DNA of 43,633 nucleotides from an uncultured Streptococcus sp. (GCA_934215455.1 CAKPZX010000008.1:1-43633); one strand, 5' to 3'; shown: positions 1 through 8,057, numbered from the stretch's first letter. Translations and numbers: made by a program. The notes: a model not told the origin generated them from the sequence alone.

Positions 1-56
1 CACATTGGTTCGTCTTGTTCAGTTTTCAAAGGTCTTTGTCGCTCTCGCGCGACAAC
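1..56 (-). other. 16S rRNA operon leader, 5' part
   Basis: Read on the minus strand, this segment has the typical streptococcal pre-16S leader ending in GAACAAGACGAACCAATGTG. It contains a short hairpin (GTCGC/GCGAC, about positions 37-52). Transcription would run leftwards into a 16S gene outside the window. The assignment rests on remembered similarity to streptococcal rrn leaders and on the strong promoter just upstream. No mature rRNA is inside the window. Confidence 0.75.
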
Positions 57-62
57 TATATT

Positions 63-91
63 AGTATATCATGACCTACCCTTACTGTCAA
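63..91 (-). promoter_or_regulatory. rRNA operon promoter
   Basis: On the minus strand a perfect -35 TTGACA (86-91) and TATACT -10 (63-68) are separated by 17 bp. An A/T-tract region (about 92-140) upstream could act as an UP element. Strength and position fit an rrn P1 promoter driving the leader at 1-56. Confidence 0.85.
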
Positions 92-147
92 TACTTTTTC
101 TCAAAAAATTTTATTTTTTTGAAGTTTTTTTACTTTTTTGGTTTATA

Positions 148-179
148 TAAAAAAATCAGGAGCATAAATGCTCCTGATT
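148..179 (-). terminator. Terminator of hpf
   Basis: Perfect 11-bp stem AATCAGGAGCA/TGCTCCTGATT (154-164 with 169-179), 4-nt loop, followed on the minus strand by a run of T. It separates hpf from the rRNA promoter. Confidence 0.88.
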
Positions 180-220
180 CCTCTATAATTTAATTGATGG
201 TTTCAATCTCTTTTTGATCT

Positions 221-763
221 CTATTCTTTTACTTCCAATAGACCGATGTCTCCATCTTCTCTACGGTAGATCACATTTGTTGTGTTGTCTTCTGCATCAC
301 GATAAATGAAGAAGTCGTGTGCTAATAGATCCATTTGAAGGATCGCTTCATCTAAATCCATTGGCTCTAGATCAATTGTTTTTGAGCGAACAACTTTTTC
401 TGTGGTTGCTACTTCTTCTACAACTGCATCGGTAAACAATTTACCTGCACCAGATTTAACACGATTTTTCTTTTCGATTTTTGTTTTATTCTTACGAATT
501 TGACGTTCAATTTTATCTACAACCAGATCAATTGAACCGTACATATCTTGAGAGACATCTTCTGCACGCAGTGTAATAGATCCAAGTGGAATGGTTACTT
601 CTACTTTTGCGGTCTTTTCACGGTAAACTTTTAAGTTTACTCGAGCGTCTAGCTCTTGATCTGCCTGAAAATATTTTTCAATCTTTTCGAGTTTAGAAAC
701 GACATAGTCGCGAATGGCTTCTGTTACTTCTAGGTTTTCACCACGGATACTATATTTAATCAT
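221..763 (-). CDS. hpf: Ribosome hibernation promoting factor, long form
   Basis: The 180-aa protein matches long-form HPF, which joins 70S ribosomes into inactive 100S dimers in stationary phase. The N-terminal S30AE domain (about 1-100, starting MIKYSIRGENLEVTEAIRDY) binds the decoding region of the small subunit. A linker of about 25 residues leads to the C-terminal dimerisation domain (about 122-180, with MDLDEAILQMDLLAHDFFIY). Length is typical for Firmicutes. It lies downstream of comFC but has its own strong promoter, and a possible CcpA site overlaps the -10. It ends at a terminator just before an rRNA operon promoter. Confidence 0.93.
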   Translation of the reverse strand: MIKYSIRGENLEVTEAIRDYVVSKLEKIEKYFQADQELDARVNLKVYREKTAKVEVTIPLGSITLRAEDVSQDMYGSIDLVVDKIERQIRKNKTKIEKKNRVKSGAGKLFTDAVVEEVATTEKVVRSKTIDLEPMDLDEAILQMDLLAHDFFIYRDAEDNTTNVIYRREDGDIGLLEVKE

Positions 764-807
764 ATTAGTACCTACTTTCTAAACATTATGTTTTTATTTA
801 TATGTAT

Positions 808-836
808 ATTATAACGCTTTCATAAACTTTTTGCAA
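808..836 (-). promoter_or_regulatory. hpf promoter with cre-like site
   Basis: TTGCAA (831-836), 17-bp spacer and TATAAT (808-813) form a good sigma-A promoter about 45 bp before the hpf ATG. On the minus strand ATGAAAGCGTTATAA (809-823) matches the streptococcal cre pattern WTGAAARCGYTTTCW at 13 of 15 positions and overlaps the -10. The promoter is clear; CcpA binding is an inference. Confidence 0.75.
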
Positions 837-844
837 ATCTTTTT

Positions 845-1510
845 TTACCTTGCGATTGAAAATGTCTTTATTTCTTTCACACCTTTTTCAATTAGTAGGC
901 GCTTCATTAATTCGATTGTTTTGCCCGTTGTGTAGATATCATCAAAGATAAGATATTTCTGCTTTTTTGAAACTTCTTCTTTTAATTGAAAGTGTTGAGT
1001 GGTTTTTAATCTTTCTTCTCTTGTTTTTTTTGATTGGGCTAAGCTGTCTTCTTTTTGGAAGAGACTGCTGTACTTTATTTCTGCAAAATCTAATATAGTC
1101 GAAACCTGATTAAATCCTCTCTCCTGCTTTTTTCCATGGCTGATTGGAGTCGGTATTATCGTATAGCTTTTATATTTTTTCAAGGCTTTTTTGATTTCAC
1201 ATGCAAATACCATTCCTAATAAACGATCTCCTTCAAATTTATATCGCTTGAAATAGTCCTTCATTGCTGCATTATATCTATATAATGCTTCATGTTCTAC
1301 CATATTCCCCTTTTGTATCCAGTATTCGCAATCTTTACATACTTTCTCCTCCTTATCTTTATAACATCTAGGACAATGGATTTCGCCAATTTGTTCGAAG
1401 TCTTCTTTGCATTCTTTACAAATCCATTCTTCTTGTTGATTCATAAAAATAAGGTCTGTGAAATGTTCACCAGTTTTCAACTCTTTAGTACAAAGCAGAC
1501 ATTCTTTCAA
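845..1510 (-). CDS. comFC: ComFC, late competence phosphoribosyltransferase-like protein
   Basis: The 221-aa protein belongs to the ComFC/GntX family needed for natural transformation; it works with the ComFA helicase in bringing single-stranded DNA into the cytoplasm. Cys pairs in the first 65 residues (CLLC, CKEC, CPRC, CKDC) form zinc-finger-like elements. A type I phosphoribosyltransferase motif YLIFDDIYTTGKT lies near residue 186. Translation starts at a TTG whose last two bases are the first two of the comFA TGA stop (TTGA overlap), so it is translationally coupled to comFA. There is no own promoter, which fits a comFA-comFC late competence operon. Confidence 0.92.
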   Translation of the reverse strand: MKECLLCTKELKTGEHFTDLIFMNQQEEWICKECKEDFEQIGEIHCPRCYKDKEEKVCKDCEYWIQKGNMVEHEALYRYNAAMKDYFKRYKFEGDRLLGMVFACEIKKALKKYKSYTIIPTPISHGKKQERGFNQVSTILDFAEIKYSSLFQKEDSLAQSKKTREERLKTTQHFQLKEEVSKKQKYLIFDDIYTTGKTIELMKRLLIEKGVKEIKTFSIAR

Positions 1511-2805
1511 AATCCAGCCTCCTGATTCATTTCCTTTATTTCTTTGATCGCTTTCTTCATTTCTCGTGTTATGCCATCTGATAGAAAAAGTAGTTTACCT
1601 GTTGGTCTTTCTTTACTTCGACCGACCCTTCCTGAAATTTGTACGAGAGCACTTTTAGTAAATAATTTGTGATTACTTTCTAAAACAAAGACATCTACAA
1701 ACGGAAAAGTCACTCCTCTTTCTAAAATTGTTGTAGAGACTAGCATGGTTATGGCTCTGTTTCTAAACTCTTCTACCATTCGTAGACGGTCTGTTGTCTG
1801 TGAGGATACAAAACCTACTGTTTCTTTGGAAAAGTATTTTTTTAAGTTCTCGGTAAATTGTTGTCCTAATTCTATTTCAGATACAAAGATTAACAATGGG
1901 TAGTGAGTCTGTCTTTGTTTCTTAATCAGTTGCAATAGTTGGTAAGGGATTCTTCCTTTTTCTATTTTTTCTCTAATTTTCGGCACCCATTTTATTTCAG
2001 GGACCACTAGCGGGTTCCCATGAAATCTTCTTGGAAGACTATAACGAATGATTTCTTTTTTCTTGACCTTTTTATCTAACTCATCTGTAGAGGTTGCTGT
2101 TAAATATAGGGTATTCCCCTCTTTTTTTATTGCATTCTGAGCTGCTTTATATAAGATTGGATTGTCTACATAGGGAAAAGCATCTACTTCATCTATAATA
2201 AGGAGATCAAAGGCCTGATAAAACTTTAGCAATTGATGGGTTGTAGCGATCACCAAAGGTGTTCTAAAATAGGGCTCCGATTCTCCATGAAGTAAAGAGA
2301 TGGGGCAGGAAAAATCTTCCTTCATCCTTCCGTACAGTTCGATACAGACATCGATTCTTGGGGTAGCAATACAGACTGCTTTTCCTGCCTTGATCGCTGT
2401 TGCTACAACCTGATACATCATTTCCGTTTTTCCAGCTCCTGTCACAGCATGTACCAAGGCATGTTTTCCTGCTTTAACTGCTTGGATAAGTCCTTCAGAT
2501 ACCTCTTGTTGATAGGAAGTCAAGGTCCCTTTCCAGTTTAGCACCTCTTGACCTTCAAAGTCTCGCTGTGCAATAGTATAAAGTTTTTGATCACTCCGGA
2601 TCCTTCCCAATTGGATACAGGCTCTACAATACAGCACCTCCTCACTCAACTTCCAAAGTTTCTGATCAATCAAACTGCCACATCGAAAGCAATGGTACCT
2701 TCCATTCTCTTTTTCTATAGCTGGAAGTTCTTGGGCAATTTCTTTTAGATCATTTGTCATTTGACTCTCCGTTAAGAGTCTTCCATAAGAATCTTCTATC
2801 TTCAT
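1507..2805 (-). CDS. comFA: ComFA, late competence DNA helicase/translocase
   Basis: This 432-aa superfamily 2 ATPase is thought to pull transforming single-stranded DNA through ComEC. A four-Cys zinc motif (CFRC ... CRAC) lies near residues 40-65. Walker A HAVTGAGKTEMMY, the Walker B LLIIDEVDAFPY (DEVD variant), TATST and QISGRVGRSKE (motif VI) follow in order. The ATG at 2805 was chosen because MKIEDSYGRLLTESQ aligns with the start of known streptococcal ComFA; the longer frame to 2892 crosses the upstream promoter. No Shine-Dalgarno precedes this ATG. A com-box-like element sits only 5 nt before it, so the transcript may be nearly leaderless. An internal ATG at 2760 has GGAGAG and is an alternative start. 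Confidence 0.9.
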   Translation of the reverse strand: MKIEDSYGRLLTESQMTNDLKEIAQELPAIEKENGRYHCFRCGSLIDQKLWKLSEEVLYCRACIQLGRIRSDQKLYTIAQRDFEGQEVLNWKGTLTSYQQEVSEGLIQAVKAGKHALVHAVTGAGKTEMMYQVVATAIKAGKAVCIATPRIDVCIELYGRMKEDFSCPISLLHGESEPYFRTPLVIATTHQLLKFYQAFDLLIIDEVDAFPYVDNPILYKAAQNAIKKEGNTLYLTATSTDELDKKVKKKEIIRYSLPRRFHGNPLVVPEIKWVPKIREKIEKGRIPYQLLQLIKKQRQTHYPLLIFVSEIELGQQFTENLKKYFSKETVGFVSSQTTDRLRMVEEFRNRAITMLVSTTILERGVTFPFVDVFVLESNHKLFTKSALVQISGRVGRSKERPTGKLLFLSDGITREMKKAIKEIKEMNQEAGF

Positions 2806-2810
2806 ACTTA

Positions 2811-2820
2811 TTAATTCGCA
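2811..2820 (-). promoter_or_regulatory. Candidate com-box (ComX/SigX promoter) of comFA
   Basis: Minus strand TGCGAATTAA, preceded by a T-rich stretch (ACTTT), resembles the late-competence com-box TACGAATA used by sigma-X in place of a normal -10. The second base and the last base of the octamer differ. The position directly before comFA and the absence of a sigma-A promoter support it. Confidence 0.5.
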
Positions 2821-2824
2821 AAAG

Positions 2825-2854
2825 TTGGAGAAAATCATTCTTTTTTTGTAAAAT
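2825..2854 (+). promoter_or_regulatory. yigZ promoter, apparently leaderless
   Basis: TTGGAG (2825-2830), 18-bp spacer and TAAAAT (2849-2854). The expected start of transcription falls on or next to the yigZ ATG at 2861, and no Shine-Dalgarno is visible. The promoter is divergent from, and directly abuts, the comFA com-box. Confidence 0.5.
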
Positions 2855-2860
2855 AAGAAT

Positions 2861-3502
2861 ATGGAATATGTTACATTTAAAGAGAACGGCACTGTTCAAG
2901 AAGAAATCAAAAAATCAAAATTCATTTGTCATGTCAAGCGAGTCTCCTCTGAAGAGGAAGCTAGAGATTTTATCAATGCCATCAAAAAAGAACACTATAA
3001 GGCTACACATAACTGCTCTGCTTTCATCATTGGGGAACAAAGTGACATCAAACGGACCAGTGACGATGGAGAGCCTAGTGGAACAGCTGGGGTACCGATG
3101 TTAGGAGTTTTGGAGAATCATCGCATCACTAATAGTTGTGTCGTGGTTACTCGCTATTTCGGAGGTATTAAATTAGGTGCTGGCGGTCTGATTCGTGCTT
3201 ATGCTGGAAGTGTGGCACAAGCAGTTCGAGAAATTGGACTGGTAGAAATCAAAGAGCAAGTGGTTCTTGGGATCACACTTTCTTATTCCCAATACCAAGA
3301 ATTTGCTAATTTCTTAAAAGACCATCAATTGGCAGAACAAGATCCGATGTTCACAGATCAGGTGATGACAACGATTTTTGTGGATAAAGAAAACACAAAC
3401 TCTATCACAGCGGCTTTAGTCGAATTTTACAATGGCAAAGTCATTATTGAGGACCAAGGAATTCGTGAGGTTGAAGTACCCCTGCTTTCTGTAGAAAAAT
3501 AA
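2861..3502 (+). CDS. yigZ: YigZ/IMPACT family protein
   Basis: The 213-aa protein has the UPF0029 N-terminal domain (about 1-125), with KSKFICHVKRV, ATHNCSAFIIG, SDDGEPSGTAG and VVTRYFGGIKLGAGGL, followed by the smaller C-terminal DUF1949 ferredoxin-like domain (about 140-205). This is the YigZ/YvyE family, related to eukaryotic IMPACT; its bacterial role is poorly defined. It is the classic divergent neighbour of comFA in streptococci. The -10 lies 6 bp before the ATG, suggesting leaderless translation. A terminator with a GCAA loop follows directly. Confidence 0.92.
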   Translation: MEYVTFKENGTVQEEIKKSKFICHVKRVSSEEEARDFINAIKKEHYKATHNCSAFIIGEQSDIKRTSDDGEPSGTAGVPMLGVLENHRITNSCVVVTRYFGGIKLGAGGLIRAYAGSVAQAVREIGLVEIKEQVVLGITLSYSQYQEFANFLKDHQLAEQDPMFTDQVMTTIFVDKENTNSITAALVEFYNGKVIIEDQGIREVEVPLLSVEK

Positions 3503-3510
3503 TTAATAAT

Positions 3511-3536
3511 ACTATCGGCAACGATAGTTTTTTTTT
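3511..3536 (+). terminator. Terminator of yigZ
   Basis: ACTATCG/CGATAGT stem (3511-3517 with 3522-3528) closed by a GCAA tetraloop and followed by a T run. Confidence 0.88.
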
Positions 3537-3560
3537 ATCACACCCATAAAATTTCTATAT

Positions 3561-3589
3561 TTTACATTCTTCTCACAAGGGACTATACT
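3561..3589 (+). promoter_or_regulatory. cysK promoter
   Basis: TTTACA (3561-3566), 17-bp spacer, TATACT (3584-3589), followed by GAGG about 10 bases before the cysK ATG. I see no T-box or SAM riboswitch in the short leader. Confidence 0.75.
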
Positions 3590-3625
3590 GGTTAGTATCA
3601 AGAAAACCTAGAACTGAGGTATATT

Positions 3626-4549
3626 ATGGCTATTTATGAAAATATTACAGAATTGATTGGGAACACTCCGATTGTCAAATTGAACCGTCTTGTTCCTGAA
3701 GGAGCTGCAGATGTCTATGTCAAACTCGAAGCCTTCAATCCTGGATCATCTGTTAAAGACCGGATTGCTTTGAGCATGATTGAAAAAGCTGAAGCGGATG
3801 GCTTGATCAAACCAGGTGATACCATTGTCGAAGCAACTAGTGGGAACACAGGGATTGGTTTGTCATGGGTTGGCGCAGCTAAAGGCTACAAAGTTGTGAT
3901 TGTCATGCCTGAAACCATGAGTGTGGAACGTCGTAAAATCATCCAAGCCTATGGAGCTGAACTCGTTTTGACTCCTGGAAGTGAAGGAATGAAAGGCGCT
4001 ATCGCTAAAGCTGAAGCAATCGCTGCAGAAAGAAATGGCTTCCTTCCTCTTCAATTTGAAAACCCTGCTAACCCAGAGGTACATGAAAGAACAACAGGAC
4101 AAGAAATCGTTGATGCCTTTGGAAAAGATGGTTTAGATGCTTTTGTCGCAGGTGTTGGTACTGGTGGTACTGTTTCTGGTATTTCTCATACTTTGAAAAA
4201 GAATAATCCTGCTGTCAAAGTCTATGCCGTTGAGGCCAATGAATCTGCAGTCCTTTCTGGTGAAAAACCTGGACCACATAAAATCCAAGGGATTTCAGCA
4301 GGCTTTATCCCAAATACTTTAGACACTAATGCATATGATGGTGTTCGTCGCGTATCTTCAGAAGAAGCTTTCGAACTTGCACGCGCTATCGGTGGAGCTG
4401 AAGGATTCTTAGTCGGAATCTCAAGCGCAGCTGCTATCTATGCTGCTATTGAAGTCGCAAAAGAATTGGGTAGCGGTAAAAAAGTTCTTGCTCTTGCACC
4501 AGATAATGGAGAACGTTACCTTTCTACTACCCTTTACGAATTTGAATAA
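3626..4549 (+). CDS. cysK: Cysteine synthase A (O-acetylserine sulfhydrylase)
   Basis: The 307-aa fold-type II PLP enzyme joins O-acetylserine and sulfide to give cysteine. The PLP lysine is K44 in [10 protein letters not shown]. The substrate loop TSGNTG lies at 71-76 and the glycine-rich phosphate-binding [10 protein letters not shown] near 176-185. The C-terminus is full length for the family. It is a single-gene unit with its own promoter, and it shares a bidirectional terminator with the convergent cvfD operon. Confidence 0.95.
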   Translation: MAIYENITELIGNTPIVKLNRLVPEGAADVYVKLEAFNPGSSVKDRIALSMIEKAEADGLIKPGDTIVEATSGNTGIGLSWVGAAKGYKVVIVMPETMSVERRKIIQAYGAELVLTPGSEGMKGAIAKAEAIAAERNGFLPLQFENPANPEVHERTTGQEIVDAFGKDGLDAFVAGVGTGGTVSGISHTLKKNNPAVKVYAVEANESAVLSGEKPGPHKIQGISAGFIPNTLDTNAYDGVRRVSSEEAFELARAIGGAEGFLVGISSAAAIYAAIEVAKELGSGKKVLALAPDNGERYLSTTLYEFE

Positions 4550-4561
4550 TTCTCTATATTA

Positions 4562-4604
4562 AAAAAACTTCGGTAGGTTTCATCAACCTATCGAAGTTTT
4601 TATT
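4562..4604. terminator. Bidirectional terminator between cysK and cvfD
   Basis: A 14-bp stem with one G.T pair (4566-4579 with 4585-4598) and a 5-nt loop is flanked by A and T tracts on both sides, so it can serve both convergent genes. The T tract reaches the stop codon of the minus-strand gene. Confidence 0.88.
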
Positions 4605-4965
4605 TTTTTTCTTGTTTGCTAAAGAATACCTTTCCTTCTTTGACCCAGGTCGGCATCTGTTGAGCTAAGGGTGCAAAACCACTCTTGTGGCGGTCATTTG
4701 AAAAACGATGGTGTCGAATACTTCGTTGTGGTGTTTCTTCTAGTGTTCTCAGAGAGAGGCTAGCTTTCTTAGAATATTCATCAACATCGATGACTTGGAC
4801 AAAGACTTTTTCTCCAATTGAAAGAATATCATGAATATTACTTACATAACCACTTCTAATCTCTGAGATATGAATCAAGCCTGTGACACCCGACTCTAGT
4901 TCGACAAAGGCACCATAAGGTTGAATGCCTGTAATGGTCCCTTCTAACTTATCTCCAATTTTCAT
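4600..4965 (-). CDS. cvfD: S1-domain RNA-binding regulator, CvfD/GSP13-like
   Basis: The 121-aa protein has one S1 RNA-binding domain (about 1-72: KIGDKLEGTITGIQPYGAFVELESGVTGLIHISEI) and a short basic tail. It resembles B. subtilis YugI/GSP13 and the pneumococcal post-transcriptional regulator CvfD. The ATG at 4965 is chosen over the longer frame to 4992, because GAGGA lies just before it and only one base separates it from the stop of the upstream gene. It is therefore translationally coupled to the HAD-cyclophilin gene. Confidence 0.82.
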   Translation of the reverse strand: MKIGDKLEGTITGIQPYGAFVELESGVTGLIHISEIRSGYVSNIHDILSIGEKVFVQVIDVDEYSKKASLSLRTLEETPQRSIRHHRFSNDRHKSGFAPLAQQMPTWVKEGKVFFSKQEKK

Positions 4966-4966
4966 A

Positions 4967-6367
4967 TTAGTCCTCAATCTCGATGGTTTCAATCACGACA
5001 TCTTCTACTGGCTTATCCATCATCCCGGTCTCAACAGCCGCGATCTCATCCAACACAGCAAAAGAAGCTTCATCCATCAATTGTCCAAATACGGTATGGC
5101 GTTGATCTAGGTGAGGAGTTCCCCCTTCTGTCGTATAGATTTCAGCAATTTTTTCAGGCCAGCCACCGCGGACCAATTCCTTTTTCGAATATGGGAGATG
5201 TTGATTTTGTACAATAAAGAATTGGCTGCCATTTGTGTTTGGTCCAGCATTTGCCATTGAAAGGGCTCCGCGAATATTGTACAATTCTTTTGAAAACTCG
5301 TCTTCGAAGCTCTCCCCATAGATGGATTCACCACCCATACCTGTGCCTGTTGGATCTCCCCCTTGGATCATAAAATCTTTAATAATCCGATGGAAAATGA
5401 CACCATCATAATAGCTAGACTTAGCAAGAGCTACAAAGTTTGCAACTGTTTTTGGCGCTTGATCCGGGAACAATTGAATGTTCATCTCACCGTGATTGGT
5501 TTTGATCACAGCGACAGGACCGTCAACCGTAGCAAGTTCTAACTGTGGTAATGTCAATTCTTTTTCAACCATATTTAACTCCTCTAAGGCATAGAATATG
5601 CCATCTTCTTCTAAATTCTTAGTGATATAATCAGCTTTTTCTTGTAACTCTGGAGCAGATTTTCCCATTGCGATACTAATTCCAGCGTAATCAAACAGTT
5701 CTAGATCATTTAATCCATCCCCAAATACTAAAACATTCTCTGGCTTCAAGCCCAAATGATTTACAAGATGAGAAACTCCTGAAGCTTTTGAAGCTTCAAA
5801 GCGAACAACATCTGACGAATGGGGATGCCACGAAACTAGGCGCAAGTCCTCTTGCAAAGAAGGGGGCAACTCTAGCTCACTATCCTTTTCATCAAAGGTC
5901 CACATTTGGAAAATAGGTTCTTTCAAATGCAGATCTGGATCTACGGGTAAGTTAGGATAAATGATGTCAATAGCATCACTGATCAAGGGTGTCCGATTGG
6001 ACAGAGCAGCTTGATGACTAGCCACTAACCCATAATCAATCTCGGATTCTTTGGCCCAATCCACAAAGGAAGAAACGATTGCTTCATTGATTGGTGATTG
6101 GTAGATCACAGTTCCCTTTGTATCTTCTATATAGGCACCGTTTAAGGTTACTAGAAAATCAGGCTTTAAGTCCATGATTTCAGGAACGACCCCAAAAACC
6201 CCTCTACCGGTTGCAATCCCTGTTTGGATTCCCTTTTCTTTCAACTGATGAAAGACGTCTTTGACAGATTCTGGGATCAATCCAGTTTCTTTTGCACGTA
6301 ACGTATCATCAATATCAAAAAAGACGATTTTTACTTTTTTCGCTTTATAACGTAATTTTGCGTCCAC
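4967..6367 (-). CDS. HAD phosphatase-cyclophilin fusion protein
   Basis: A 466-aa two-domain protein. Residues 1 to about 262 are a Cof-type HAD-IIB phosphatase: nucleophile and acid/base Asp in FFDIDDTL (D18/D20) and the metal motif VFGDGLNDLELF. Residues about 275-466 are a cyclophilin peptidyl-prolyl isomerase with FHRIIKDFMIQGGDPTGTG, MANAGPNTNGSQFFI and HTVFGQL. The fused form is known from streptococci. The start is a GTG at 6367 with AAGGGGGAGA 3 nt ahead; the upstream in-frame ATG at 6388 lies at the probable transcription start. The phosphatase substrate is unknown. It is cotranscribed with the downstream S1 gene. Confidence 0.9.
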   Translation of the reverse strand: MDAKLRYKAKKVKIVFFDIDDTLRAKETGLIPESVKDVFHQLKEKGIQTGIATGRGVFGVVPEIMDLKPDFLVTLNGAYIEDTKGTVIYQSPINEAIVSSFVDWAKESEIDYGLVASHQAALSNRTPLISDAIDIIYPNLPVDPDLHLKEPIFQMWTFDEKDSELELPPSLQEDLRLVSWHPHSSDVVRFEASKASGVSHLVNHLGLKPENVLVFGDGLNDLELFDYAGISIAMGKSAPELQEKADYITKNLEEDGIFYALEELNMVEKELTLPQLELATVDGPVAVIKTNHGEMNIQLFPDQAPKTVANFVALAKSSYYDGVIFHRIIKDFMIQGGDPTGTGMGGESIYGESFEDEFSKELYNIRGALSMANAGPNTNGSQFFIVQNQHLPYSKKELVRGGWPEKIAEIYTTEGGTPHLDQRHTVFGQLMDEASFAVLDEIAAVETGMMDKPVEDVVIETIEIED

Positions 6368-6393
6368 TTGTCTCCCCCTTATGATCATGCTCT

Positions 6394-6402
6394 ATTATAG
6401 CA
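6394..6402 (-). promoter_or_regulatory. Extended -10 promoter of the HAD-cyclophilin gene
   Basis: Minus strand TGCTATAAT between liaR and the GTG start, about 27 bp from that codon. There is no good -35, but the TGn extension compensates. It suggests transcription partly independent of liaFSR. Confidence 0.6.
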
Positions 6403-6411
6403 TGTTTCCTT

Positions 6412-7044
6412 TTAAAAATCTTCTTGATTCACCAGATGGTGTCGAAAGGCATAGACGACTGCTTGCGTCCGATCACTGACTTCCAATTTCGATAAGATGT
6501 TGGAAACATGGGTCTTCACTGTTTTTAAAGAAATGAAGAGTTCATCTGCTATTCGTTGATTTTCATAGCCTTTTGTTAATAGAGCCAGAATATCTCGTTC
6601 TCTAGCTGTCAAATCATCATGTAATTCAGCATGGTTCTTTCGGGACTCAACCTTTTGACTAACTTCTGTCTCAATTGCAAATTCTCCCTTTGCAACCTTT
6701 CTGACAGCCTGTAAGATCTCAGTTGCTGACGAGGTCTTTAAAATATACCCTTTTGCACCGGCATCTAAGACAGGGTAAATCTTTTCGTTATCTAAATAAG
6801 ACGTCAAAATGACAATTTTAGCTTCTGGCCACTCTTTTAGGATGGCTAGAGTCGCATCGATACCATTTAGCTCTGGCATCACAATATCCATGATGATGAC
6901 GTCTGGTCTTTCTTTCAGCGCCAACTCCACCCCTTCATGCCCATTTTTCGCCTCTAAGACTTGCTCAATATCGGTTTGCATGGACAAAAAGCTTTTCAAT
7001 CCCAATCGGACCATTTCATGGTCGTCTACTAATAATACTTTCAT
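6412..7044 (-). CDS. liaR: LiaR response regulator
   Basis: A 210-aa NarL/FixJ-type regulator. The receiver domain (1 to about 120) has acidic DD at 7-8, phospho-acceptor D53 (VIIMDIVMP) and K102 (YILKTSS). The LuxR-type helix-turn-helix is at about 145-208 (LTARERDILALL ... SLKTVKTHVSNIL). It is the output of the LiaFSR (VraSR-like) three-component system responding to cell-envelope stress. Its start overlaps the liaS stop by 4 nt. Confidence 0.92.
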   Translation of the reverse strand: MKVLLVDDHEMVRLGLKSFLSMQTDIEQVLEAKNGHEGVELALKERPDVIIMDIVMPELNGIDATLAILKEWPEAKIVILTSYLDNEKIYPVLDAGAKGYILKTSSATEILQAVRKVAKGEFAIETEVSQKVESRKNHAELHDDLTARERDILALLTKGYENQRIADELFISLKTVKTHVSNILSKLEVSDRTQAVVYAFRHHLVNQEDF

Positions 7045-8057
7045 ACAGTTTCCTTTTCATTTTTCTCTTTTACAAGGAGGGGAACGCGAATATCTACAGC
7101 CACTCCCTTTTGAGGACTCGTTCTTATTTTAATGGTTCCCGCCATGTCTTCTACACGTTCTTGAATATTTTTCAACCCATAACTCAATCGTTCCAATTTT
7201 TCCTGCTCAAAGCCGATTCCATCATCTACCATCCGTAAATGAAGTTGTTTTCCTTCTTGATGCAAAAAGACATCCATTTGTTGAGCTCTAGCGTGTTTCA
7301 AGGTATTGCTGACAATTTCTTGGACGATCCGAAATAGATGTTCTTCCATTTCTTTTGGAATGCTCACGTCATTATGATGGAAGACAACTGCTAGGTTACT
7401 CTTTTCCTTCAATTCTCTAAAAATCATCTCCATCCCTTCTACCAAACTTTTTCCTTCCAATTCTGTAGGACGAAGATGTAGGAGCAAGACGCGTAAATCA
7501 TTTTGGGCTGTACCTAGAATATCTGACACACCATTTAGTTGCTGCTGGATCTGACTTTTCTCTAACTCAAGGGCCTGTGTTGCCACTCCAGATAAAATCA
7601 TATTGGCTGCAAACAATTCTTGACTAACCGTGTCATGTAGATCACGCGCAATTCTCTTACGCTCGATTTCCACAATTTCTTCCTCATTTCGCATCACACG
7701 ATTTTCACTTTTTTGTAAATTTTCTTCTAGTCGAAGCAATTTGCTGTCCAATAAATCTAACTGTTGATTCAATTCTTTGGGGGCAATTTCTTTTCGCTGT
7801 GAAGCAGTCAGGATAGATTCTACCTTTTGTTGTACTGCATGAACCGTTACAAATTGCGTGATTTTAATAATTAAGACAACCAAAGCCGTCAATGCAAGCG
7901 TCAGACTAAAAACCAAAAATAGGAATGACTGAAGCAAGGAAAGATCTGAAAGAAGTCTGCCCCACTGAAAACCAACAAAATGGAAAATGGTATGACAAAT
8001 GACCGCAACCACCATTAGGGAATAGAAATACAATAGGAGATAGTCTAATTTCTTCAT
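7041..8057 (-). CDS. liaS: LiaS sensor histidine kinase
   Basis: A 338-aa membrane kinase. Two hydrophobic helices (about 8-30 and 43-68) enclose a very short extracellular loop, typical of intramembrane-sensing kinases. A coiled region (about 80-132) precedes the HisKA_3 motif RIARDLHDTVSQ with H141 as phosphorylation site. The HATPase_c domain (about 235-330) has VQEIVSNTLKHA and DDGIGF. Overlaps of 4 nt with liaF and liaR show a tightly coupled operon. Confidence 0.93.
   Translation of the reverse strand: MKKLDYLLLYFYSLMVVAVICHTIFHFVGFQWGRLLSDLSLLQSFLFLVFSLTLALTALVVLIIKITQFVTVHAVQQKVESILTASQRKEIAPKELNQQLDLLDSKLLRLEENLQKSENRVMRNEEEIVEIERKRIARDLHDTVSQELFAANMILSGVATQALELEKSQIQQQLNGVSDILGTAQNDLRVLLLHLRPTELEGKSLVEGMEMIFRELKEKSNLAVVFHHNDVSIPKEMEEHLFRIVQEIVSNTLKHARAQQMDVFLHQEGKQLHLRMVDDGIGFEQEKLERLSYGLKNIQERVEDMAGTIKIRTSPQKGVAVDIRVPLLVKEKNEKETV

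Noticed and set aside
3537..3625. Riboswitch or T-box in front of cysK
   Set aside because: The leader is about 30 nt and has no stem I or antiterminator features.
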